DNA from: Solirubrobacteraceae bacterium
GTDB taxonomy: Bacteria; Actinomycetota; Thermoleophilia; Solirubrobacterales; Solirubrobacteraceae
Length of the DNA stretch: 5,165 nucleotides
Direction: 5' to 3'
Assembly: GCA_016462245.1 (NCBI GenBank)
Contig: JAEMTR010000108.1
Span: 1 to 5,165 of the forward strand
A model generated the notes under the pieces. It made no database searches and was not told the DNA's origin. It saw only the letters and a list, made by a program, of their open reading frames with translations. The number at the start of each line of letters is the position of its first letter. Position 1 is the first letter of the stretch. Of this stretch, positions 1 through 5,165 are shown in pieces. The position numbers were made by a program, and so were the translations under genes.

Positions 1-329
1 TCGGGCTGATCGCGCTGATCGCAGCAGTCGTCAATGCTCAGCGCGGCCAGTTCGCGCGCGCTTTCGTCTGCACGATCCTGACGATCATCGGTTGGGTAGC
101 AACGCTCTTCATCGGCCTGTTCCCACGAATCATTGTTTCAACGATCTCGCTTGGTGATTCGGTCACGATTGAGAATGCGCAGTCGTCGCACTACACGCTG
201 GTTGTGATGACGGTTGCGGCCGTCGTGATGATCCCAGTGATCATCCTCTACCAGTGGTGGGGCTTCAGAACTCTGATGGCACGGCTGGGCCGCGGCGAGA
301 TGCCGTGGAGCGCGCCGAACGCAAGCTAG
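1..329 (+). CDS. cydB: Cytochrome bd ubiquinol oxidase subunit II, C-terminal part (5' truncated)
   Basis: The last 108 codons of an open frame (first full codon at base 3) end at TAG 327-329; the start lies outside the window. CydB is the membrane subunit that pairs with CydA in the cytochrome bd quinol:O2 oxidase, a high-affinity terminal oxidase of the cytoplasmic membrane. The fragment shows the family's C-terminal layout: a membrane helix ending in GLFPRI (residues 38-43 of the fragment), a polar loop with SVTIENAQSS (53-62), then HYTLVVMT leading into the last helix, which ends in LYQWWGF (82-88). The loop and the SLT.xNAxSS-type pattern before the last helix are typical of CydB. A short polar tail follows (MPWSAPNAS). 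CydA presumably lies upstream, outside the window. The stop codon overlaps the stop of the convergent xylanase gene. The family call is secure; only the C-terminus can be judged. Confidence 0.93.
   Translation, partial: GLIALIAAVVNAQRGQFARAFVCTILTIIGWVATLFIGLFPRIIVSTISLGDSVTIENAQSSHYTLVVMTVAAVVMIPVIILYQWWGFRTLMARLGRGEMPWSAPNAS
326..329. other. Overlapping convergent stop codons (CTAG)
   Basis: The tetramer CTAG holds the cydB stop (TAG, 327-329, + strand) and the xylanase stop (TAG, 328-326, - strand). The two convergent genes therefore have no intergenic space, and any terminator for either gene must lie inside the coding sequence of the other. Confidence 0.93.
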
Positions 330-1471
330 CGCCGCCGCTCGAGCAGCCCGGCGGCGACGGCCTGGTAGGCGAGCTTGCGCTTGCCGCCAGCGTCCAGCAG
401 CAGCGGACTATTCGGTGCGGTTGCGCTGGTAAGGCTGTAGCTGTCGAGCCAGGAGTAGGAATCACGCTGGCCCCAGACCGTCAGGCCGCTGCAGGCGCGG
501 GCCTGGGCGCAGGCGCTTGCGACGCGGCGGTAGACGGCAGCCTGAGCCGCCAGCGGGTTTGGTTGATCGGCCAGTAGCGGCAGGCGAACGTCAAGCTCGG
601 TGATCTCGACCTTGACGCCGAGCTTGCCGAGCGCATCGATGTAGCGCTTCAGCGACGGGGTGCTCGAAGGGAACCAGGGGCTGCTCGTGCCGAGCATCGC
701 GTGGGCCTGAATGCCAACGCCGTCGATCGGCACGCGGGCCTTCTTCAGTCGCGCCACGAGCGCCAGCAGCGCGTCGCTCTTCGGGTCGCCGATCCGCGAG
801 TCCCAGAGCAGCTCGTTGAGGAACAGCTTGGCCTTCGGGTCGGCCTTGTGGGCAAGGCCGAAGGCGTCAGCGATGTAGCTCTCGCCGAGCGTTGTGTAGA
901 AGATGTTCTTTGGCGTGACGCTGGAGTCTTCGGTGTCATAACCAGCGCCGAAGAGCGCGAGCGGTTCGTTGATCACGTCCCAGATCGCGACCTTGCCGCG
1001 GTAGCGGCCTACGACCTTCGCGGTTCGCTCAGCTATCAGCTGGCGTAGCCGCGCCGAGGGGTTTGGCGAGGCCGCCAGCTCGGCCTTTAGCCACGGCGCG
1101 TTCTGGATCCGGTGCCAAAAGAGCGTGTGCGCTCGCAAGCGCAGTTTCTTCGCGCGCGCCCAAGCGACGAGGCGGTCGGTCGTCGTGAAGTCGGTCGCGC
1201 CCGCAGTCTTCGACATCTCGCTCCACTTGAACGCGTTTTCGCTCGTAACGGCGTTGAAGTTCGCCGTGATGTCGGCCTTCTCGGTAGCTGTTGCCTGGTT
1301 TGAGATCGCAGTGCCGACGAAGATGCCGGTCTCGGCGGCAACCCGCGCCAGAGTGCAGCCGGAGCCGCTGCTTGGGCAGGGCTTCAGTTTCGCTGAGGCG
1401 GCAGCCGGGAGCGCGGCGGCGCTCAGCGCGAGCGCCAGCAGCAGCGCAAGGATCGGCCTTCGGACAGTCAC
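326..1471 (-). CDS. Secreted endo-1,4-beta-xylanase, glycoside hydrolase family 10
   Basis: GH10 enzymes are retaining (beta/alpha)8-barrel hydrolases that cut internal beta-1,4 bonds of xylan outside the cell. Numbered from GTG at 1471, residues 1-27 are a Sec-type signal peptide: VRRP, a Leu/Ala-rich core, then a likely cut after AASA27. Barrel motifs follow in the expected order: SENAFKW (77-83, subsite -1 Glu78/Asn79/Lys82), HTLFWH (115-120), WDVINEP (164-170, acid/base Glu169), FLNEL (217-221), GIQAHA (254-259), ITELDV (290-295, nucleophile Glu292) and VWGQRDSYSW (332-341). Cys321 and Cys327 sit where actinobacterial GH10 enzymes often have a disulfide. At 381 residues the protein is one catalytic domain, with no carbohydrate-binding module or linker. 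An in-frame TAG at 1483-1481 limits the start to TTG 1477 or GTG 1471. I prefer GTG because a TANNNT box lies at -12/-7 and an AGG lies 8 nt upstream. The function call is firm; the start could be 2 codons longer. Confidence 0.95.
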   Translation of the reverse strand: MTVRRPILALLLALALSAAALPAAASAKLKPCPSSGSGCTLARVAAETGIFVGTAISNQATATEKADITANFNAVTSENAFKWSEMSKTAGATDFTTTDRLVAWARAKKLRLRAHTLFWHRIQNAPWLKAELAASPNPSARLRQLIAERTAKVVGRYRGKVAIWDVINEPLALFGAGYDTEDSSVTPKNIFYTTLGESYIADAFGLAHKADPKAKLFLNELLWDSRIGDPKSDALLALVARLKKARVPIDGVGIQAHAMLGTSSPWFPSSTPSLKRYIDALGKLGVKVEITELDVRLPLLADQPNPLAAQAAVYRRVASACAQARACSGLTVWGQRDSYSWLDSYSLTSATAPNSPLLLDAGGKRKLAYQAVAAGLLERRR

Positions 1472-1477
1472 GAGCAA

Positions 1478-1483
1478 AGCCTA
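1478..1483 (-). promoter_or_regulatory. Candidate -10 box for a leaderless xylanase transcript
   Basis: Read on the - strand, TAGGCT is followed by six bases (TTGCTC) and then GTG at 1471. The hexamer fits TANNNT and occupies -12 to -7 relative to the start codon, as in leaderless actinobacterial genes where transcription starts on the first base of the start codon. No good -35 is visible at 16-19 bp spacing. The AGG inside the same hexamer could instead act as a weak ribosome binding site 8 nt before GTG, so the leaderless reading is inference. Confidence 0.4.
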
Positions 1484-1517
1484 ATTGCTGCGCGCCGAGA
1501 GTGCCACCGATTGATAG

Positions 1518-1530
1518 CCGGGTCGCCCGG
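1518..1530. repeat. Short inverted repeat in the divergent promoter region
   Basis: CCGGG (1518-1522) and CCCGG (1526-1530) form a perfect 5-bp inverted repeat around a 3-base centre (TCG). It lies midway in the 83-bp region between the xylanase and ClC starts, 13 bp before the candidate ClC -10 box. It could be a regulator site acting on both genes, but a repeat this short in G+C-rich DNA may be chance. Confidence 0.25.
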
Positions 1531-1542
1531 TGAACTGCCCGA

Positions 1543-1548
1543 TACGCT
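1543..1548 (+). promoter_or_regulatory. Candidate -10 box for a leaderless ClC transcript
   Basis: TACGCT fits TANNNT and sits at -12 to -7 relative to the ATG at 1555, which would put +1 on the A of the ATG. There is no Shine-Dalgarno sequence before this ATG, which supports a leaderless reading. A TTGATA at 1511-1516 resembles a -35 element but is 26 bp upstream, too far to pair with this box. Confidence 0.4.
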
Positions 1549-1554
1549 GTCGCG

Positions 1555-2862
1555 ATGGCCTCGGCGGACGCAAGCGCACAGATCGCGCCAGAAGATCTCC
1601 CATCGCCGATCAAGGCGATCGCTTTCGCAATTCCGTTCGCCCTGCTGGGCTCGCTGATCGCGACAATCTTTCTATTCCTCGAAGACCTCCTGATCACCGC
1701 CGTTTGGATCGACCTGCCGAAGGCCTTGGGGATGACCGAGCCGGCCTGGTGGCTCGTCGTGCTGCTGCCGCTGGTCGGCGCATTGATCGTGATGATTGCT
1801 TGGAGGCTTCCAGGCAGGACCGGTCTGGGGCCGCTCGAAGGACTGCACTTCGACGTTACCCCGGCAGTCTTCGCTTCGGTCATTCTGGCCGCTTTCGGCA
1901 CGCTGGTCTTCGGCCTAGTGCTCGGTCCTGAGGCGCCTTTGCTGGCCTGCGGCACAGCGGCGGGAGCCTTCGTGCTGCGCCGCCAGCCGGACCCGATAAT
2001 GAAGTTCGGCATGCTGATGACGGCGCTGGCGGCGATCGCGGCGATCTTCGGTAGCCCAATCGTTGTCGTGTTGATGCTGGCTGAGTTCGCCGCGCTTGGG
2101 CGGATCCCGGCGGCAGCCCTAATGCCAGGCTTCGTGGCGCTCGGCGTTGCCTACGTCGCCGAGACCGGGGTGGGGAGCTGGTCTGGGCTCGGCAGCTCGA
2201 CGCTGGCGGTGCCTGGGCTGCCGCAGCTCACATCAACTTCTGTGACTGATCTACTGGTCGGCTTAGCGGTCGCCCTAGTCGCGGCGATTGTCACGCTGAT
2301 CGCGCGTAAGTCCGGCGAGCGCGTTGCGCTGATGGCACGGAGCAATCCAGCGGTCGTTCTGATCGGCGTCGCGCTGATTACCTCGGCGCTCACGATTGCC
2401 GTCCGTGAGATCACCGGCGGGTCGGTCAACCTCGTGCTCTTCAGCGGTCAGATGGGAACGACCGAAGTGCTCGCCGAAACCTCACTTGGAGCTGTCGCGC
2501 TAATCATCGTTGCCAAGCTCGTTGCCTACGGCGGCGCGCTCGGCGCTGGCTACCGCGGTGGCCCAATCTTCCCGGCTGTATTCCTAGCCGTTGCTGTTGC
2601 AGTGGGCGGCACGCTGATCTTTCCTGCCGCGTCGCTCACCGCTCTCATCGTCGCCGGTGTCGCTGCGGCAGTCGCGGCGGCGCTTCGCGTGCCCTTTACC
2701 GCGGCCGTCTTGGCACTGATGTTGGCCACCGGCGCGGGCGCCGGTCATGCCGCCGCGATGGCGATCTTCGGCGCGACGATCGGTTTCCTTCTGCGTGTCG
2801 CGCTCGACAAGTGGGAGCTCGAGCACGATCCGGCTGAAGCGGCAGCCGCCGCTCAGTCCTGA
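1555..2862 (+). CDS. ClC-family chloride channel / transporter
   Basis: ClC proteins are homodimeric membrane proteins that carry chloride or other anions, either as channels or in exchange for protons. The 435 residues are mostly hydrophobic, with about a dozen helical stretches between residues 18 and 415, and no CBS domains follow. Family landmarks appear in order: RTGLGPLEG (88-96) at the place of GSGIPE, LGPEAP (123-128) at the place of GREGP with gating Glu126 kept, FGSPIVVVLMLAEF (165-178) matching the helix after NAP, YRGGPIFPAVF (333-343) matching GGIFAPS, and LRVPFTAAVLAL (377-388) matching the conserved RxPLT helix. By hand alignment from Pro168, the internal proton glutamate of E. 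coli ClC (Glu203) is replaced by Phe178, while the preceding Glu is kept as Glu177. ATG 1555 is the first possible start after an in-frame TGA at 1531-1533. Membership is firm; channel versus exchanger and the ion carried are open. Confidence 0.88.
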   Translation: MASADASAQIAPEDLPSPIKAIAFAIPFALLGSLIATIFLFLEDLLITAVWIDLPKALGMTEPAWWLVVLLPLVGALIVMIAWRLPGRTGLGPLEGLHFDVTPAVFASVILAAFGTLVFGLVLGPEAPLLACGTAAGAFVLRRQPDPIMKFGMLMTALAAIAAIFGSPIVVVLMLAEFAALGRIPAAALMPGFVALGVAYVAETGVGSWSGLGSSTLAVPGLPQLTSTSVTDLLVGLAVALVAAIVTLIARKSGERVALMARSNPAVVLIGVALITSALTIAVREITGGSVNLVLFSGQMGTTEVLAETSLGAVALIIVAKLVAYGGALGAGYRGGPIFPAVFLAVAVAVGGTLIFPAASLTALIVAGVAAAVAAALRVPFTAAVLALMLATGAGAGHAAAMAIFGATIGFLLRVALDKWELEHDPAEAAAAAQS

Positions 2863-2893
2863 GCAGGCGGCCACGCTGCTTCGCTAGCGCTGG
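2863..2893. other. Convergent spacer between the ClC and hydrolase genes
   Basis: Only 31 bp separate the two stop codons. I see no strong intrinsic terminator. There are two weak inverted repeats: AGCAG/CTGCT (2862-2866 and 2876-2880, 9-nt loop) and CTAGC/GCTAG (2884-2888 and 2893-2897, 4-nt loop), the latter running into the hydrolase stop codon. Neither is followed by a T-tract on either strand. Termination may be Rho-dependent or occur inside the opposing gene. Confidence 0.4.
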
Positions 2894-4990
2894 CTAGTAG
2901 CCCCAGCCAACGCTATGGCAGGCGCTATTCGCTGGGCAGACCTCGGTGATCTTGCCAGCGGGCTTGAGGAACTCTGACTTCTGCTGGCGCGCCTGCGGCG
3001 TCGAGCGTGGGCGGCTGTGTGGGTCACGCCCGAGCCGCGGCGCAAGATCACCGATCTGTGCGACCGGGTTGCCGACGCCGCCGAGCTTGTCGAAAGCATC
3101 GTTTTCAAGGCAGGTCTCGAAGACGCTGCCGATTCGGCACGGCCCGCTGTCCCAGATCACAAGCGCCGAGCCGCCGGCGTTGCCGCTGGTCAGCGACGGA
3201 ATGTTCCAAAGTGGCGTCTTGTCAAACGAGCGGCCTGCGTCGTAGGCAGGGCGCCGGCCAACAAGGCCTAGCGTCCTAGCCTCGTTTTCTGCCGAAACCT
3301 GAGCCACCTGATGGTCGCCGAGCGCGACGTGCAGCAGCACGTTGTGCTTCGGCGTTCCCGGCAGCGGCTTGTTCGTTACGTGCTGGCCGTAACCATTCGT
3401 TTCGCCTCGATCCCAAAGGTTCTGGATCGCCGATAGAAGCAGCATCCGGTCGAGGCGGCTCTTATAAGCGGGCTTGAAGATCAGCTCATAGGTGTCGAAG
3501 TCGACGCTGCGCGGCAGCAGCAGGCTGTAGTTCATTCCACCGACGCCGAGCACGGCGCGCGTGAAGTCGGGCGACAGCGCAGTCAGCGCGCCGCCGAGGA
3601 TTGCGCCTTGGCTGTTGGAGTCGTAGTAGAGCGCGCTGGTGTCAATTGCCGATTGTGATGTCGACGTGCTCTTGAAGGCCTCAGCGGCGGCGAAGCCCGA
3701 CGGGTTGATCATCAAGCGTCCGAGGATCAGCTCGTTCAGTAGGCCCTGCTGCAGGCGGTCGGCCATCGAGCTGAACTTCGACATGTCGCCGAGTAGCGCG
3801 ATTGCGTTTGGAACGTCCTCGTCAGCCATCCCGATCTCCGGCGTGGCGCAGAACATCATGTTGTGCTCGCTGGCCATGTCGTCAACGTTGCCGGCGTCGA
3901 TCTCATCCGGCGAACCGAGCAGGCCGTGGCCGTAGAGCGAAGGGCGAGCTGGCGTCGTCATCGCTGCTCGCGGGATGCGGCAGATAAAGAGCGCCTGCAT
4001 CGTCCCCTGCTGGTTGGGGATCGAGTCAAACTTGCCCTTCTTCGACTTCGCGTAGCTCATCGTGCCGCCGGTAGCGCAGCCCTTCGATAGGAAGCAGGGG
4101 ACGGTTACGTGGCCGGTGATCTGGCGCGCAATCCGTGTGCTCTGGTCAGTTGAATAATCCTCAACCTTGTCGATCTTGTATTCCGGCGCCTTACCGGCAA
4201 CCTTGCCGTCAGCGAGGTTGCTGTCGCCGAGCGCGGCGAACGAGCGGTTGCGCATTGAGAGCGCGCGCTCGGACAGGTTGCGCTCGCTTGCGATCGTGAA
4301 GTCCCACGCGAGGTAGAGCGAGGAGCGGGCGACCTTGGCCTTCGTCAGCGCCTTGAAGATCTTCTCGTAGCCGGCGCGGCGCGCCTTTACTGCACCGGTT
4401 GGCTTGCCGTTGCGCAGCGACGCGAAGGCGCCGCCGGCAGGGATTGTCTTTCCGGCGCTGTTCTTTAGATTGCGCAGCGCGACGATGTAGGTGTGGCCTT
4501 CTAGGAAGTTCTTTGCCGGGTGGATCATCAGCAGCTGGCCCTTTGCTTCGCTGATCGCGTCGGCGTTGGTGTCGAGCTCAACCCAGATCGGGTGGCGCTG
4601 CCCGGTCTTGACGTCGATCACGACGATCGGTGCGTTGGCCTTCGAGTACTGGGCGATGTCGGTGATCGGAGCGGCGCCGGTGGCGGCGATGTCGATCCCG
4701 GGAACGTAGGTCAGCAGCGCGCTGCCTGGGCTGAAGCCGTCATTGCGGTTCAGCTCGGGTGGAAAGCCGGACTTGCCCTTGACGTTCTTGGGGAACTGGC
4801 TGGCGCTGAAGTTGAGCCGCAGGCCGGTCTCAGAACCCTTCTGGGCGACGGTGTTGAAGTTGCTTGGGAACGGGAGGATGCAGGCGCGCGTGTCGAGCGG
4901 ATCGCAGCCCGATGCGGCGGCGCCAGCAGCAGGAATCAGCGTCAGCGCAGCGACAGTGATCGCGGCAACAGCAAAGCGGTTCTCAAGCAT
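2894..4990 (-). CDS. Secreted alpha/beta-hydrolase, lipase/esterase-like, cysteine-rich
   Basis: The 698 residues begin with a signal peptide (about 1-26, Ala-rich end) and a mature start with paired cysteines (SGCDPLD, Cys29; CILPFP, Cys37). An N-terminal region carries NRNDGFSPGS (81-90), TYVPG (94-98), HPIWVELD (133-140) and LEGHTYIVALRNL (163-175), resembling the N-terminal part of large bacterial lipases of the Pla-1/cef/VolA kind. The hydrolase core has an oxyanion-type YGHGLLGS (353-360) and a nucleophile elbow DSNSQG (457-462) with Ser460 as likely nucleophile. Asp559 in ALGDHQV and His658 in RDPHSRPR are plausible triad partners. Ten cysteines, mostly in close pairs (29/37, 299/305, 618/627, 685/691), suggest disulfides in an exported protein. 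ATG 4990 has a good Shine-Dalgarno sequence. The hydrolase fold is well supported; the substrate is unknown and I can give no gene name. ASGC before Cys29 is also a weak lipobox, so a lipoprotein is possible. Confidence 0.82.
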   Translation of the reverse strand: MLENRFAVAAITVAALTLIPAAGAAASGCDPLDTRACILPFPSNFNTVAQKGSETGLRLNFSASQFPKNVKGKSGFPPELNRNDGFSPGSALLTYVPGIDIAATGAAPITDIAQYSKANAPIVVIDVKTGQRHPIWVELDTNADAISEAKGQLLMIHPAKNFLEGHTYIVALRNLKNSAGKTIPAGGAFASLRNGKPTGAVKARRAGYEKIFKALTKAKVARSSLYLAWDFTIASERNLSERALSMRNRSFAALGDSNLADGKVAGKAPEYKIDKVEDYSTDQSTRIARQITGHVTVPCFLSKGCATGGTMSYAKSKKGKFDSIPNQQGTMQALFICRIPRAAMTTPARPSLYGHGLLGSPDEIDAGNVDDMASEHNMMFCATPEIGMADEDVPNAIALLGDMSKFSSMADRLQQGLLNELILGRLMINPSGFAAAEAFKSTSTSQSAIDTSALYYDSNSQGAILGGALTALSPDFTRAVLGVGGMNYSLLLPRSVDFDTYELIFKPAYKSRLDRMLLLSAIQNLWDRGETNGYGQHVTNKPLPGTPKHNVLLHVALGDHQVAQVSAENEARTLGLVGRRPAYDAGRSFDKTPLWNIPSLTSGNAGGSALVIWDSGPCRIGSVFETCLENDAFDKLGGVGNPVAQIGDLAPRLGRDPHSRPRSTPQARQQKSEFLKPAGKITEVCPANSACHSVGWGY

Positions 4991-4995
4991 GCTCT

Positions 4996-5001
4996 CTCCC
5001 C
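4996..5001 (-). promoter_or_regulatory. Ribosome binding site of the hydrolase gene
   Basis: On the - strand GGGGAG is followed by AGAGC and then ATG at 4990, giving a purine-rich Shine-Dalgarno 5 nt from the start. It settles ATG 4990 as the start. An ATG at 5003-5001 overlaps this site but is out of frame. The site contrasts with the xylanase and ClC genes, which lack a clear Shine-Dalgarno. Confidence 0.7.
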
Positions 5002-5033
5002 ATTAGTTGCCGGCCCCCGCCGAACAAATTCGA

Positions 5034-5042
5034 AAGTTACCA
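5034..5042 (-). promoter_or_regulatory. Possible extended -10 promoter of the hydrolase gene
   Basis: Read on the - strand, TGGTAACTT (5042 to 5034) has the TGN-TANNNT form of an extended -10 element, in a local A+T-rich patch (about 5024-5040) inside G+C-rich DNA. It predicts a start of transcription near 5027 and a leader of about 37 nt that includes the Shine-Dalgarno. There is no recognisable -35 about 17 bp upstream, which extended -10 promoters can lack. Sequence reading only. Confidence 0.35.
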
Positions 5043-5074
5043 CTTGCGCGCAGGCGCCGCGGCAGTTCGGTGGC

Positions 5075-5094
5075 GCTGCCCCCACAGGGGCAGC
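5075..5094. repeat. Perfect 8-bp inverted repeat / hairpin
   Basis: GCTGCCCC (5075-5082) and GGGGCAGC (5087-5094) are perfectly complementary around the loop CACA. The structure lies 85 bp upstream of the hydrolase start and 22 bp before a possible + strand start at 5116. There is no T-tract on either side, so it is a poor intrinsic terminator. Its place between two divergent starts would suit an operator or a mRNA structure. The repeat itself is certain; its role is unknown. Confidence 0.6.
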
Positions 5095-5115
5095 TCGCGG
5101 TGGTAGAAGTAGCCA

Positions 5116-5165
5116 GTGCGCCTCACTGCCCGCCGCCACGATGCGGACCCAGACCGCCCCGACGG
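5116..5165 (+). CDS. Possible start of a divergent gene, truncated at the window edge
   Basis: GTG 5116 opens a frame that continues to the window edge (first residues MRLTARRHDADPDRPD) directly after an in-frame TAG at 5110-5112. TAGAAG at 5104-5109 sits at -12/-7 of this GTG, the same spacing as the boxes before the xylanase and ClC genes, though its last base is G, not T. A rival start is ATG 5141 in another frame (MRTQTAPT). Sixteen codons are too few to recognise a product or to be sure that a gene exists. The flanking intergenic pattern is the main support. Confidence 0.22.
   Translation, partial: MRLTARRHDADPDRPD

Noticed and set aside
5..22. Tandem 9-bp repeat (GCTGATCGC twice) at the left edge.
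   Set aside because: It lies inside cydB and encodes LIALIA in a membrane helix; low-complexity codons explain it.
1511..1516. TTGATA as a -35 element for the ClC gene.
   Set aside because: It is 26 bp from the TACGCT box, and no -10-like hexamer occurs 16-18 bp downstream of it.
1029..2012. A 327-codon open frame on the - strand spanning the xylanase 5' part, the divergent promoter and the start of the ClC gene.
   Set aside because: It is out of frame with the motif-bearing GH10 frame and antisense to ClC; its Arg/Ser/Ala-rich composition is typical of a shadow frame in G+C-rich DNA.
2862..2898. Bidirectional intrinsic terminator between the ClC and hydrolase genes.
   Set aside because: The stems are only 5 bp and have no T-tract, so I list the spacer without calling a terminator.
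5021..5032. CGAACAAATTCG, which resembles an actinobacterial SOS (LexA) box.
   Set aside because: The LexA consensus needs CGAAC and GTTCG half-sites with a 4-bp centre; here the second half is only TTCG with shorter spacing, so it is more likely the A+T-rich promoter patch.
4942..5139. A 65-codon open frame on the - strand across the hydrolase start and its upstream region.
   Set aside because: It overlaps the signal peptide region in another frame, ignores the clear Shine-Dalgarno/ATG at 4990 and has no recognisable motif.

Overview
The window is chromosomal-type DNA from a G+C-rich bacterium, most likely an actinobacterium. A Thermoleophilia/Solirubrobacter-like lineage is my best guess, from the style of the secreted proteins and the leaderless-type starts. 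That placement is inference; nothing here fixes the taxonomy. I see no mobile element, CRISPR array, tRNA or rRNA. The gene order looks like ordinary, densely packed single-gene units, not a multi-gene system.

Layout from left to right: (1) bases 1-329, + strand, are the 3' end of cydB, subunit II of cytochrome bd quinol oxidase. (2) Bases 326-1471, - strand, encode a secreted single-domain GH10 endo-1,4-beta-xylanase with its full catalytic motif set; its stop codon overlaps the cydB stop in a shared CTAG. (3) Bases 1472-1554 are a compact divergent promoter region. Both flanking genes have a TANNNT hexamer exactly 12 to 7 bases before the start codon, the geometry of leaderless transcripts. 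(4) Bases 1555-2862, + strand, encode a ClC-family chloride channel/transporter with several non-canonical selectivity-filter and proton-path residues. (5) Bases 2863-2893 are a very short convergent spacer without a convincing terminator. (6) Bases 2894-4990, - strand, encode a large secreted alpha/beta-hydrolase with ten cysteines, from a lipase-like family that is poorly characterised as far as I know. (7) Bases 4991-5165 are the upstream region of the hydrolase, with a Shine-Dalgarno site, a possible extended -10 promoter and a perfect 8-bp hairpin. A further + strand gene may begin at its right edge.

The genes do not form one pathway. The xylanase and the hydrolase are both exported and would degrade external polymers or esters, which suits a soil or plant-litter heterotroph. 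CydB is a respiratory subunit for low oxygen, and the ClC protein is an anion carrier in the membrane. Alternating orientations (+ - + -) mean that each complete gene is probably transcribed alone. I do not find a clearly new biological system. The points most worth a second look are the divergent ClC protein, the ten-cysteine hydrolase and the repeated leaderless-start geometry.
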